Of a DNA stretch of 64,000 nucleotides, positions 52,096-63,860 are shown piece after piece. This stretch comes from Apodemus sylvaticus (lineage: Eukaryota > Chordata > Mammalia > Rodentia > Muridae), in contig NC_067483.1 of assembly GCF_947179515.1 (NCBI RefSeq), positions 88,079,835 through 88,143,834 on the forward strand. The letters run 5' to 3'. Made by a program: the position numbers and the translations under genes. Numbering within the stretch: position 1 is the stretch's first letter; each line of letters starts with the position of its first letter. The notes beneath the pieces are model-generated. The model had not been told where the DNA came from. It did no database searches and saw nothing but the letters and a program-made list of their open reading frames with translations.

Positions 52096-52132
<37 letters not shown>

Positions 52133-52320
52133 CACACAGACACACACACACACATATACACACATACACACATACACACACAATATAACCACAATTTTTT
52201 TTTTAAAGTTAACTAGTTTGGCCTGGAATCACTTGCCAAGACATATGAGCCTGGCTTAAATCCTCAGTCGTGAGGAGGCGAAGGGGGAGGAGGAGGAGGA
52301 AAGGAAGAAGAAAAGGAGGA

Positions 52321-52400
52321 GCTAGGGCTGAGTTGTAATTCAGTGGTAGAGCATTTATCTACCATGTGTTGGGGACATGGGTTCCATCCCCAAGTATTAT
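52321..52400 (+). mobile_element. ID SINE
   Basis: tRNA-Ala-derived pattern: ttgtaattcagtggtagagc, then gggttccatccccaag. Diverged and without an anticodon-loop context for a functional tRNA. Confidence 0.6.
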
Positions 52401-53082
52401 AAGGACAACAAAAGCCAGTGCCTTTGAAATAAGTAAAGACAGGAAAATGAAAAGGCATGAGAGGGTAAGGGCTGGGGGGAGGGTAGCTTCCTCCCCCCCC
52501 CCCCTTCGAGGAAAGTAGTACCTCCTATGAGCTCAGCTAGGAGCAGGGTTTTGTTGCAATCACAGCACCAGGCCTTCCTTTGCTGTGCCCCCAGAGAGCA
52601 CTGTCCCAATGGCATGGGAGTTGACTGGTAGAGGGCACGCTCTACCTGTGCAGGGAAGGTTCTGGGAGGCAGGGAGGTCAGAGGCTGAGCCTCTGTGCAG
52701 CGCAGGCACAGCGGGTCGTGAGGAGCAACAGCGGATGGCTATAAGCCAAGGTGCAGATGCATGTGACAGGTGTGTGCAGAAACAACTGCGGGTAGCAGAG
52801 GGGGCCTGGACCAAGACTGAGGACCAGAGTTCTGCATCTCAAGGATGTGGAAGGAAGGGATTGTTCCCCTGCAGAAAAAAAAAAAGCAGGCTCTTCTTCC
52901 ACTGCTTCAGGGACACCAGTCCTTCCAGGAAGCCATCTTTCTCACCTCGACTGTTCAGTGCAAGTGACTGAGGACCCAGAGCTGATTTCTGGGCTGACTC
53001 CAGCAATTTTCTGTATTGTTACATTTCCCTCACAAGAATTTGCTCAGCAGAGGACCAACTCAGAACTCTTTATTAATCATTT

Positions 53083-53160
53083 GTGTGTGTGTGTGTGTGT
53101 GTGTGTGTACATGTGTGTGTATATGTGTGTGTGTGTGTACATGTGTGTGTGTGTGCATGT
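53083..53160. repeat. (GT)n with interruptions
   Basis: GT runs interrupted by acat and atat groups, inside an antisense B3-type SINE. Confidence 0.9.
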
Positions 53161-53474
53161 GTGCACCACAGCATGCAAATCAAGCTCAGAGGACAGCTTG
53201 CCAGAATCAGTTCTCTCCTTCCTTCCATCATGTGGACCCTAGGGATCAAACTCATCCAGTCCAGCTTTGAGGCACGCATGTCTACTACTGAGTTACTTCT
53301 CTGGTCCTTTTTTGAGTTTTTGAGACAATGACTTCCTATGTTGTCCAGGCTGTTGGTGACCTTTGTGAGCTATCTATTCTCTTATCTGAATTTGTGACTA
53401 TAAGCATGTGTCACCACATCTAGCTTTTGTTTCTTAAAATGTCCAGGACACCAAAAGTCCTATTTGTCTGTTTA

Positions 53475-53555
53475 TTGCGGCACTGGGAATTGAACCCAGG
53501 ACCTCACAGCTGCTAGACAAGTACTCTATCGCTGAGCTATATCCCTAGGCCCATG
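53475..53555 (-). mobile_element. ID SINE, antisense
   Basis: Complement reads as gggatatagctcagcgatag ... gggttcaattcccagtgcc, an ID element with clear A-box and B-box-like parts. It has no cloverleaf of a real tRNA gene. Confidence 0.7.
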
Positions 53556-53812
53556 GCAAAACATATTCAAGCAGCAGCAGCCATGTCTTCACATGCCTAG
53601 AATACTATAAAATCTGTAATAGTCTCAGTATCTATTTGACATATTAATTGAAAGAAATTTCTGAGCTGGTTGGTGGTAATCCATGCCTTTAATCCCAGCA
53701 CTGGGTAGGCAGAGGTAGGCAGATCTCTGAGTTCACAGCCAGCCAGTCTACAGAGTGAGTTCCAGGGTACCCAGAGCTAGACAGAGAAAGTCTTGTCTCA
53801 ACAGAAAAAGGA

Positions 53813-53965
53813 GCTGGGCAGTGGTGGCGCACGCCTTTAATCCCAGCACTTGGGAGGCAGAGGCTGGCAGATTTCTGAGTTCGAGGCCAGCCTGGTCTAC
53901 CGAGTGAGTTCCAGGACAGCCAGGACTACACAGAGAAACCCTGCCTCAACCCCCCCCAAAAAAAA
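53813..53965 (+). mobile_element. B1 SINE
   Basis: Full body from gctgggcagtggtggcgcac to agaaaccctgcctc, followed by a C/A run and a GGA-rich tail. A diverged B1 (53663-53800) precedes it directly. Confidence 0.9.
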
Positions 53966-56137
53966 AATAGAAGAAGGAGGAGGAGGAGGAGAAGGAGGAA
54001 GAGGAAAGAAACTTCTGAGTACACAGCCTACCATCTGCATGTATGCAAGTCTTCAGGGGCCAGGGGCAGGGGACAAAGTGAGGACAGGGTACCTTTAAAG
54101 TACCAGAGCCAGTGTCTTCCTTACACTCTTATAATCTTCGATAGATTCTGGATATTAGAGGGCTGGGATAAGCCAGTGAAATGAACCTGGATCCCGGATA
54201 ACTGAGAAGACTCTGCATGATCAAGGGACAGTCCTGCTTTGGAACTTTCAGCCTCTGGATCAGGTGGGAGAGCCGTGGGATTTATCCCAGCAGATCCCTA
54301 AGCAAGAACTGTGTGGGCTGTGGCCTTTGGGGCCACCTGTCTCCATCCAAAGGTACAACCTGGGCCTCAGGGGCAAGAATTAGGTTTCAAGGAACACATG
54401 GCTGGAGTCCAAGGGCTGAGGGGCAGGGGTCGCCAGGGCCTGGGTGAGGCAGGGCTGATGAGCCTCCTGGCGACATCTGCTCCAGACTCTACCGCTTTCT
54501 CCCTGCCACCAGCCTAAGCTCCATCCTCACCTGTGTTGGGATATCCTTCCCCAGGCTCCTTTCCCGGGACGCCCCTCCCATCCACACACTCACTCGGCAG
54601 AGTTCTTGACCTCGCTTGGGGTTCTGTCCTACACAGAAGTGAGGGTGTGTGAACCCTTTCCCCAAGATCAGGTCCTCTCTTCTGCGGGGTACTCAGTCTT
54701 CCAACCTGTACTGGAGTCACTAGACCAGGGATCCTTGGGCAATTGCTCACGGAATGCATAGACCCTGACCCTGTACATCAAGGTCAGCCAAGAATGTGGT
54801 GGTATACAGTAAAGGTTCGGTTAACATCCCAGAAAGGACATGTGAAGGGATCAGGTACCTCTGGTGTTGGCCTACAAATGACCCCCGTCATTCCCATGCC
54901 TCTAGATCAGGACTCCATAACCAGCACCACAGAGTTTGGAATTTGTCTTCGAGCAGACCCTTATCTGCTGTCTTCCCTCAAGCAAGTCCCTTGACCTCAG
55001 CTAGCCTTGGCTTCCCACGCATCGAGTGTGCCCTGGAGGAGCAGAGAGGCCTGCTCACCTCTGGGACATTTTAAACTGTCTGGCCTCCCTGACCCTCACC
55101 CTAACGCCTGTTCCAGCATCCCCAGCATATGGTGTTCTTTGCTGGTCCTCTGTAGGGGAGAGCAGGCCCTGGTGCTGAGGCTGAGGACTGAGGGCCTTGC
55201 AGAAGTTGTTCATATTTACTTTAGCTCTGCCTGACCACCTACCCTGACTGCCACCTGGCCAGGCCCCTAGCTAGGTGCCCACAGCCCACACAGCCCACCC
55301 AAGTCTGTCACATCTCATGTACAAAGCCTACTACTTTGCAAAGTAGGTGTTTCCTTCAGATGTGCTGGTTTGGGTTTCCATCTGGTCTGTGAGCTCCTGG
55401 TGGGCAGGCATGCCAGGCTCAGGGGATCTTGGGGCAGTTCTGGTGATGGCTGTTAAGGCTGTGGTTTTATGAGGATCTGGGGCCCCAAACTCATGTGGGT
55501 GCAGAGGCAAGACTGAGGCACCTACTCTACCTGTTACAGCATAGAAGGTGCTGATAACTTCATCCAAGAACGAGACTCGCCATTTTGCTAGAAGGCACAG
55601 AGGGTTTCTCTCAGCCCCTGAAGATGTCTCTCAACTCATCTGCCCTCAGAGCAACTAGGCACCCAGTCAAGGGTTTGCAGCTCAGCAGCTAGAGCAACGG
55701 ACAGGGCAATGGACGGCCACTCTTAGATCCTAGGGACAAGTGTGCCTCTTTCCTTCCCTTCTTCCTGGGGGCTTTGGTAGCTGAAACTTTTCACTTCCTT
55801 TAAGAGGCCCAGATGAAAGGCTGTGGTGGGATGAAAGGCTCTTGGGGGGCTTGCTGGAGGAAGCAGTCAGCTGACGGGTAGTTGTGAAGCCACCTGGAGA
55901 GGTGCCAGTGGAGAATTAGCCATCAGCCACACCTTGGGGTAAGGGTGCTGAAGCCTGGGGGGTTTATCAGGGATGAAATCTGTCATTTCCCTGAGAAGGG
56001 GGCCTGAGTCCAAGGCTTGGGGGCCAGAGAAGTGGTCCTGAGTGAGCCTCACAGTCACCCGGGAGCTTCTGTTTCCAGACGCCAGAGAGACTGAGCATGG
56101 CTTCTCCGAACTCAGAGGCATGGTGGGATCCTGGGAC

Positions 56138-56138
<1 letters not shown>

Positions 56139-56225
<87 letters not shown>
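56139..56225. repeat. (GT)n(GA)n microsatellite
   Basis: About 19 GT units followed by about 24 GA units. Confidence 0.95.
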
Positions 56226-56228
<3 letters not shown>

Positions 56229-56885
56229 GACAGACAAGAGCAAAGCATGACAGACCTGAAAGCTCTGTGTGTGACCTCTCTACTAGTTCTGAGTTTGGTT
56301 TTATTCACCCTTTTGATCAATTATTAAACAGCCAGCCACAGAGCTGTTCTTGCAGTGTAACACCAACCCTGACAACCTGAGTTCGACTCTCTACCCCATG
56401 ATCCCATGTGCATAGCTGGAGAGCAGTAACCCCAGCTCTCCTAGATGAGAAACAGAGTCAGGAAAGTCAACTCACAGGCCGGGTAGCCTGGAGACCCTGC
56501 CTCAAGTACGATACCTCTGACCTCCCTACGCACACAGTGGCACTATTCCATCCTCTGAGCTACTGCGGTAAGACTAAGACTGGAGGGTCAGTGGAGCTGA
56601 GGGTTCAAGGCTAGCCTTGGGCATGAGGGGAGGGTCTGCTCACACTTCCAAACTACCTTACTCTCTGGACTCCAACATCTCTGGACAGGGGTGGGAGTCG
56701 GCGAGCCAGAGCCGCCTGCCTCACAACTCTGCTTCCTTGCCGGCCCACAAGAGCGCCAGGAATCAAGCCATGTGTCTCTGAGCACCCCTAATGAGTGGTC
56801 TGAGATAACAACACTGCCCTCAGACAAAACAAACAGGTGCTCCCTGCTGTGCAGCAGCCTGACAATGGCCAATGTGTCCTCCTCC

Positions 56886-56924
<39 letters not shown>

Positions 56925-57719
56925 CTCCTAAACAAGATTTAGTCCTTATTTAAAATCTTTATTTTTATTATTGTTGTGTATGTGATATGTGTGAAGGGGA
57001 CGTGCATGCCTTGTGTGAGGCCGTCAAAAGACAACTGTGTGGAGATGTTTTTCTCCTTCTGCCTTTTCTTGGGTTCTGATTTGAACTCACGTTCTCTGGC
57101 TTGTCCCACCAAGCCATCCTGGTGATCCCACCAAGTATTATGTAAAAGTATACAACACTGTGGCATTTAGTACATTCATATGTTGTGTGACCATTAGATC
57201 TGACTAGAACCAAAATACTCCTGTTAGCCCTACAGGGGACCTCACTAGCCAGTGACTCCCAATTCCTCTCAGCAGCCAGCAATTAGCACTTCCTGTCTCT
57301 ACATTAGTACTTCCTGTCAACAGATTTGCCTATTCTAACTACCCTAACTAAGACAGTGGGTATCTTTATTTTTCAAGTGAAGATACTGATACCCTGGGGA
57401 TGACACTAACTAATTTACTTCAAACTTGGTTATATAAGCTGTCTAGTGTGCAAGGTTGGACTTAACTCAGGCCTGCCTTATACTACACTACAGTCCAACT
57501 TCACTATCACAATACTCCAATGCTCTGTGTGTGTGTGTATGTGTGTGTATGTTGTTGTTGTTGTTTGTTTCTTTTTCACTAGGTTTTAGAGCATTTTCTT
57601 CAGCTCATCTGGGTACTTCCTTGTAAAATCCCTTACTACAGAATACTGCAGTCATGTTAGCAAAAACCTCCCACCCTTTGAAAGGGCTTAAAAGGACAGA
57701 GTATAGGGGGTTAGGTGAG

Positions 57720-58099
57720 TGTGGCTAGGCGGCGTGGGGAAAGGTGTCCAGGCGGGCCCTTGCCTGGGCACCTCTGCCCCTGAGGGACCACACACACACA
57801 GGCATAGCATAGAATAGAGTTTATTCAGAGTAGGGGATGGGAGTTAGTGGTAGAGAGAGGCAGAGAGAGAGGGAGAAAGAAAGAGAGAGAGAATAGAGAG
57901 AGTGGAGGCCGGCCATGACCATGCGGAGGGGGGAAGAGCCCCAGGGGCAGAGACGTGAGAGAGTATGTGGGAGAGTAGAGAGCAAAGAGGGAGAGGAGGG
58001 GCAAGTAGCCCCTCTTATAGTGGGCCAGATCTCTGGGGTGGGGCATACCTGGCTAATTGCCAGGTAGGTGTGGGGTGGAGCTTAGGCAAAACCCCAACA
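57720..58099 (-). mobile_element. Solo LTR, antisense, with TATA box and poly(A) signal
   Basis: On the minus strand the element begins TGTTGGGG and ends GCCACA. It has TATAAG at 58019-58014 and AATAAA at 57825-57820, in LTR order (promoter then poly(A)). I see no matching short target duplication, so the edges are tentative. A retroposed transcript of the same family is at 23272-23528. There is no internal retroviral sequence next to it. Confidence 0.65.
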
Positions 58100-58636
58100 C
58101 CCTTGATGTCTGAACATCTTAGTTATATGTTTTGGGTTGGATCTGAAAAGACCCCTAGGGCCTTGTGTAGGGCCCCCAATGCACCAGTGCTCTGAGGTGA
58201 GTCTCCTGGGAAGCGGCTGAATCACAGGGCTCCGACCTGCCAGTGGGTGAGTCCACTGACTGGTTCTTAGTTTGGTGGGTGGTTGATTGAGAGATGATGG
58301 ACACTCAGGAGACAGGGCTGAGGTGAGTGCTGGAAGAAGAACCGAAGATGTGCCCTTAGGGGTGTGGCTGTTTTCCCTCCTCTTCTTGCCACTTCTTTTT
58401 TGTCTATTCATACCCCACAGTTGCCTTGAGGGAAGTAGCTTTGCTCTGTCACTTCTTACACTGTGAGGTCCTGCTTCACCACAGGCCTAGACACAAGGGA
58501 GCCAGCTCGTGGGGCTGGAGAATGGCTTAACGGTTGGGAGCACTGGATGTTCAAACCCCAGTACCTGCATGGCGGCTGACAAATGGTCTATAGCTCCAGT
58601 TCTAGAGGATCCATGGGCAGTGGGTGCGATCGCGCA

Positions 58637-58674
<38 letters not shown>
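58637..58674. repeat. (CA)n microsatellite
   Basis: About 18 CA units in the tail of a B3-type SINE, followed by a G run. Confidence 0.95.
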
Positions 58675-58676
<2 letters not shown>

Positions 58677-59309
58677 GGGGGGGGTAAAATACCCATACAC
58701 ATAAAATAAAATTGTCAAAGGAAAGAAAAACATAAATAATAAATTAAATTAGAAACCTTGAAGTTTGGGGCTACACAGTTCAAGGCAAGTCTGGTGAGAG
58801 CTTGTCTAATATAAAAAGGAAGAGAAAAGAAAAACAGCAACAACAATATTGCTTTAAAAAAAAAGATGCACAGTCTGTGTTGGGGAAGGCTCCTTTGCCT
58901 GTGCCTTTAGTACTTATTATAAGGTCTTTTCTACTTGTCGCTCTGTCTGTTTAGCACCTCTGAACCCTGCTGTCTGACACCTGGGAAGCCAATACCCTGC
59001 CCTAGCTGTGGCTTGCACACCACATGTCCCTGGACGTCTGACTTCCTACAGATATGCAGTGAGATACGGCAGCCAAGCCAACAGCAGCCTCCTGCTTGCC
59101 TGGGTCCCCTATTGTTCTCAGGGAGCCTTCCCTAGAGGCAGAGGACTTGGTGTTGCTCAGTCCAGCAGATGATTGGCAGGGTGTAGGCTGGCTCACCCAC
59201 CATTGCCCTGCCAGCCACCAAGAAAAACTAGTCTGTAGTGGCCTCAGAATAGGACCTGCATTTTACATGTCAATACAGGGAACTTAGGAATGGCTATCTG
59301 TTTGTATTT

Positions 59310-59452
59310 TCAAAACAGGTTCTCTCTGTGTGTGTAACCCTGGCTGTCCTGGAACTCACTCTGTAGACCAGACTGACCTTGAACTCAGAGATCCACCTGC
59401 CTTCTCCTCCAGAAGGCTGGGATAAAAGGCGTGCACCACCCCTGCCCAACTT
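59310..59452 (-). mobile_element. B1 SINE, antisense
   Basis: Complement of B1 with ggctgtcctggaactcactc and aaaaggcgtgcaccacc. Confidence 0.88.
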
Positions 59453-59649
59453 GTGAAAGGTTTTAATGAATATCAAACTTTTTAGCAACTATATAAACTA
59501 ATTTTTTTCTTAGAAATTGTCACTTAAAGGACTGTATCTCTGGGCTAGGGTGTAGAGCTCACTGGTACAGCACTTGCCTACATATGGGAGGCTGGTTTCC
59601 TTTCATCCCTAGCACCACAGAAACCAAACAAAAAACAAAACTCTGAACC

Positions 59650-59950
59650 GCCCAGTACCCCCAGAGCTCCCAGGAACTAAACCATCAACCAAAGAGTCCA
59701 CATGGAGGGACCCATGGCTCCAGATGCATATGCAGCAGAGGACGGCCTTGTTGGACATCAAAGGGAGGAGAGGCCCTTGGTCCTGAGAAGGCCCGATGCC
59801 CCAATGTAGGGGGATGCCAGACAGGGAAACAGGAGTGGGTGAATTGGTGATCAGGGGGAAGAGGGATGGGTTAGGGGACTTAAGGGAGAGGGGACTAGGA
59901 AAGAGGACAACATTTGAAATGTAAATAAAGAATATATCTAAAAACAAAAC
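59650..59950 (+). mobile_element. L1Md-type 3' end, sense
   Basis: Mouse L1 3' UTR with ggaactaaaccatcaaccaa, gaggcccttggtcctgagaa and the terminal aaatgtaaataaagaatata, followed by an A-rich tail. 5' truncated; no ORF2 part was seen. Confidence 0.88.
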
Positions 59951-60647
59951 AAAAATCCCTCAGGAAGCACCAACAAGCACAATGTTCACCGCCTTCCACG
60001 CGCATCTGTGGCAGAAGACTTCTTGATGTTTCTGTGGAGAAAGTCAAGCATCTTTCCTTTACACTATTGGCAGAGGAGTCAAGCTCAAATCTCAGTGTTA
60101 TTAGGTTCTTTCTCTCCCATGAGTCATCAGGACACTTCAGGTCACTGTGAATGTGCTTTTGGACAGATGAGTTTCCCCAAGGTAGTAAAAAAGGCTACTA
60201 AAAAGGATCTCCTTGACAAAGAGGCTTTAGGGATTGTTCTCTGAAGGGAAATGGCCTGGATACCAAGTTGCTCAATCCACAACAAAGGTTTATTAAGGTT
60301 TATTTAGCACTGAACGTGAGTCAGGCAGCAGGAGACATCCAGCCATAGATTTTGAAGAAAGATAAGAAGCCAGTGTTGGCCAGGCATGGTGCATACTTGT
60401 AGTCCCAGCATTTGGGAGGCAGAAGCAGGCAGATCGTAGAGAGTTCAAGGCCATCTCGGTCTACATAGTGAGTTGACTAGTGAGACCTTCACAACACATA
60501 CAGAGAGAAGAGAGCCTTTCTCCCAGAAGCCCACACACAGGGTAGGAGCTGGAACTGGGTCTGGAGGTTTGGTATCAGGATCTTTCTCACCCTCTTGGTG
60601 ACTCAAGACTCTGGCACGGCTCTGTAAAATCGGTAATAATAAAAGAG

Positions 60648-60860
60648 CTGACACTAAGCTCTGTGCTGGTCGTTCTTCTAAGCCCGGCAGCATGTGTTAA
60701 GTATTGTTTGCTCCGTGTTCCGATTAGGATACCATTCCATTGTGTGGATGTAGAAACTGAGGCACAGAGTAGTTATGTGTCATGCCCAAGATTACACAGC
60801 TTTAGAGGCACAAGTGGTGGGATTTCCTCCCTCCAAAGCTGTGCAGACTGGCTCACCTCT
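60648..60860 (+). mobile_element. MIR SINE (ancient)
   Basis: Contains gtagaaactgaggcacagag and gcccaagattacacagcttt, core landmarks of MIR. Confidence 0.82.
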
Positions 60861-61567
60861 CTCCGTTAACATTCTATTATTACACATCTCTCTAACTTTC
60901 CATTTCTCCTCTATATAATGAGGCTCTAGCACCTATCTAAAGAGATTTGTTCTGTTTTGAGACAGGGCCTTGTGTTCATGTAGCCCAAAACTGGCCTCAG
61001 ACTCACTATGTAGCCAAGGTGACCTTGCCTCTGCCGCCTACCTCTACCTCCAGAGTGTGGGGATTGTAGATAAGTGTTACCTGTGACTGAGACATGGCAA
61101 GTGGGTGAAATCACCATCTGTGCAAATGTGAGGACCTAAGTGCCAACTCCTAACATCCATGTGAGTCCCAGAGTATGTCTGTTATCCTAGAGCTCTTAAG
61201 AGGGGTGAGATAGGTGTGTGCACCACACCCAGCTTGAGAGATTCTTGAGTAAGACTTTAGACCAAACATGCTAGAGTGTGAAAGAAAACACCAGACTGTT
61301 ACTAATATTCTGAGAACTCCCATTGGTGGGGTATCGTGCGAGTGTTTGTCTGGGTATCCAGAAGTGCACTGTGTACAGACCCTGGCCTTGCAAGGACAGA
61401 TGCCCCCTGAAGAATGTTCTGGTTAAAGCACAGTAACTCAGTGGGAGAATGCTTGCTTCCAATGTGTGAGACTTTATGTTTAATTCCAAGTCCTGCCACA
61501 ACAGGAATGGTTTATTCAGACCAGGTGAAGGCTCACTGTGTAAGTGTTTACACTCCAGCACCATGGG

Positions 61568-61715
61568 CCAGGCACGGTGGTGCTTGCCTTTAATCCCAGC
61601 ACCTGGGTGCAGACAAAGGCAGTGCTCTTATGATCTAGAATCTCCTCAAAGCCAGTCTGGTCCACACAGCAAATGCCAGGTCAGCCAGGCTGCACAGTGA
61701 GACTTGTCTAAAAAA
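61568..61715 (+). mobile_element. B1 SINE, diverged
   Basis: B1 head gccaggcacggtggtgcttg and 3' part with gcacagtgagacttgtc. Confidence 0.75.
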
Positions 61716-61962
61716 AGCAAAGACCCTGTGTGTGGCCATGCACTGTTCTGTAATGCCCTCACTGTCGGGGGTGCTGTGGGGAACTGATACCGACGGGCAC
61801 TGCGACTGGCTGGCTGCCGGCCTAGCTCCTGGTTCAGTGGCAGACCCTGTCTCAAAGGAACAAGGTGCATGGTGATAGAAAAGGGCACTCAGTGTTCTTC
61901 TCCAGCCTCCAGGAGTGCACCATGCACACACCTGTACATCCTACACATACACGTGAACACAC

Positions 61963-61968
61963 GCACAT

Positions 61969-62011
<43 letters not shown>
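61963..62011. repeat. (CA)n microsatellite
   Basis: About 22 CA units. Confidence 0.95.
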
Positions 62012-62014
<3 letters not shown>

Positions 62015-62424
62015 CTTAAATCATATGACCATGTCCTCTTGGACTTTAGTCCTTATTAGGAGGAGCATTTAGAAAAATTTTACCCTCCTCAGAATACTGC
62101 CTGGGGTGGACCAGTCCTCCGCTGTGCTCCTCTGGCTCCCAGGCATGTCCACAGTAGACTGCTTCACCTCCCCTTGGAGGTTTACCCTTCATCTCCCACC
62201 AGGATTGGGTGGTAGACTGCCTGACAGTCCCATCTACCCAGCAGAAGCAGCAGTACCACCACTGGGCAGCAGGTGGCGCAGAGAGACCTTGAAGCTTAAG
62301 CTTTGGCCTTAGACTATCTCGAATGGATGACTAGGAAAAAGGCCTTTATCTACCTCCTTCTCACCTTCCACTCCTCTCCCCTCTCTGCCATCCTTCTCTT
62401 TCTTTTGTGGTTTTGATTTTTGTT

Positions 62425-62568
62425 GTTTGTTTGAGACAGGGTCTCACTATGTAGCCCTGGCTGGACTAAAACTAGTATGCAGGATGGGCTGGCTTTGAAC
62501 TCACAGAGATCTACATGTCTCTGACTCCTGAGTGATGGGATTAAAGGCATGTGCTTGAACATAAAAAA

Positions 62569-62611
<43 letters not shown>

Positions 62612-62612
62612 A
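62425..62612 (-). mobile_element. B1 SINE, antisense, flanked by (AAAT)n
   Basis: Complement of a B1 (62425-62560), followed by about 12 aaat units. Confidence 0.85.
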
Positions 62613-62818
62613 AAATAAAAAATCCCTAATTCCTTTTTTTAAATGTGCATTGTTGTTTTGCCTGCCTATATGTCAGTTCCCCTGAACTGGAGTTGCTAAC
62701 AGTTGTGAGTGCTGGGAATTGAACCCAGGTCCTCTGGAAGAGCAGCCAGTGCTCTTAACCACTGAGCCATCTCTCCAGTCCCTTTAGTGGACCATGGCTT
62801 TTAAGAATGTTTTGAGAG

Positions 62819-62968
62819 CCAGTCAGTGGTGGTGCACGCCTTTAATCCCAGCTCTTGGGAGGCAGAGGCAAGTAGATTTCTGAGTTCGAGGCCAGCCTGG
62901 TCTACAGGGTGAGTTCCAGGACAGGCAGGGCCACACAGAGAAACCCTGTCTTGAAAAACAAACAAACA
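62819..62968 (+). mobile_element. B1 SINE in a three-SINE cluster
   Basis: Full-length B1, starting after the target sequence aagaatgttttgagag (62803-62818). Its tail carries the B2 insertion that follows. Confidence 0.93.
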
Positions 62969-63156
62969 GATCTCAGTGGTTAAGAGCACCGACTGCTCTT
63001 CCAGCGGTCCTGAGTTCAAATCCCAGCAACCACATAGTGGCTCACAATCATCAGTAATGGGATCTGATGCCCTCTTCTGGTGTATCTGAAGACAGTGACA
63101 GTGTACTCATATACATAAAATAAATACTTCTGTAAAAAAAGAAAAGAAAAGCAAAT
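62969..63156 (+). mobile_element. 5'-truncated B2 SINE in the tail of a B1
   Basis: Starts at gatctcagtggttaagag, lacking the first dozen B2 bases. It is flanked by aaaaacaaacaaaca (62954-62968) and aaaaacaaacaagca (63157-63171), a 14-of-15 target duplication taken from the B1 tail. Confidence 0.9.
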
Positions 63157-63189
63157 AAAAACAAACAAGCAAAAAGAATGTTTTGAGAG

Positions 63190-63403
63190 GCTAAAGAGAT
63201 GGTTCAGCCATCAAAAACCCTTGCTGCCCTGCAGAGGACCAGAGTTCAGATCCTAGGAACCGTGCCAGACCTCGAGACCGTTCACAACCGCCTGTGAGTG
63301 CAGCTGTAGACAATCCAAGGATCTGACACCCTCTTCTGGACTTTTCAGTCACCCACCCTCACACATACACATAAATAAAAAGTAAAATAAATCCATAACA
63401 CAA
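63190..63403 (+). mobile_element. B3-family SINE in a three-SINE cluster
   Basis: Head gctaaagagatggttcagcc and a tail with ataaataaaaag. It lies between aagaatgttttgagag (63174-63189) and the diverged copy aagaatgtttcgag (63404-63417). Confidence 0.85.
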
Positions 63404-63814
63404 AAAGAATGTTTCGAGCCAAGTGCAGTGATTGCATTTGTAGTCCTGGCTACTGGGGAGGCAGAGACAAGAGGCTAACTGGAGCCTGCAGGTTTGAGTC
63501 CAGTCTGGAGAACACGAATGAGACCAAGCCTTGGGAGGCAGAGGCAAGAGGGCCAAGTGGTTAGTACGGGCCAGTGAGAGGGATGAGCAGACAGGAAAGG
63601 CTACTGCGGCCAAGTCTGACAAGCTGAGTTGGACCAGTCAAGCCCACACAGTGGAAGGAGAGAACGAGTCATTCCCGGACCCCAACATGCTCCATGTCAT
63701 ACATAAGTGAATGATAAAAAAAAAAAAGCAAAGAAAATAGCTTGATGTCATGCTTCAATAGATAACGAGTTTGAGGCCAGTCTGCGCTATATATAACTCT
63801 GTCTCAGAAAGCAA

Positions 63815-63860
63815 GCAGGAAGGAAGGAAGGAAGGAAGGAAGGAAGGAAGGAAGGAAGGG
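63815..63860. repeat. (GGAA)n microsatellite
   Basis: About ten ggaa/aagg units followed by GGGA-rich sequence, in the tail of a B1 fragment. Confidence 0.93.

Larger units (their letters stand above)
49500..57719. other. Intergenic DNA upstream of Mixl1, part 2
   Basis: B2 with GT run (49571-49752), B1 (50195-50340) with CA run (50353-50395), B3-type SINE plus CT/CA runs (51970-52185), ID element (52321-52400), antisense B3-type with GT run (53083-53290), antisense B1 (about 53310-53430), antisense ID (53475-53555), two B1 (53663-53800 and 53813-53965), GT/GA run (56139-56225), CT run (56889-56922) and antisense B3-type (56950-57120). Repeat-poor unique stretches: 50540-51480, 54100-56130 and 56230-56880. 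No gene was recognised in them. Confidence 0.6.

Noticed and set aside
53475..53555. tRNA-like sequence with A-box and B-box features
   Set aside because: It is an antisense ID SINE derived from tRNA-Ala, without a proper cloverleaf. Similar hits at 52321, 32513 and 59525 are also ID elements.
59650..59950. Possible active L1
   Set aside because: Only the 3' UTR is present; no ORF1 or ORF2 sequence lies upstream. The other L1 pieces are likewise 3' ends.
62819..63173. B1-B2 chimera that moved as one unit
   Set aside because: The B2 has its own target duplication within the B1 tail (62954-62968 and 63157-63171), so it was inserted separately.
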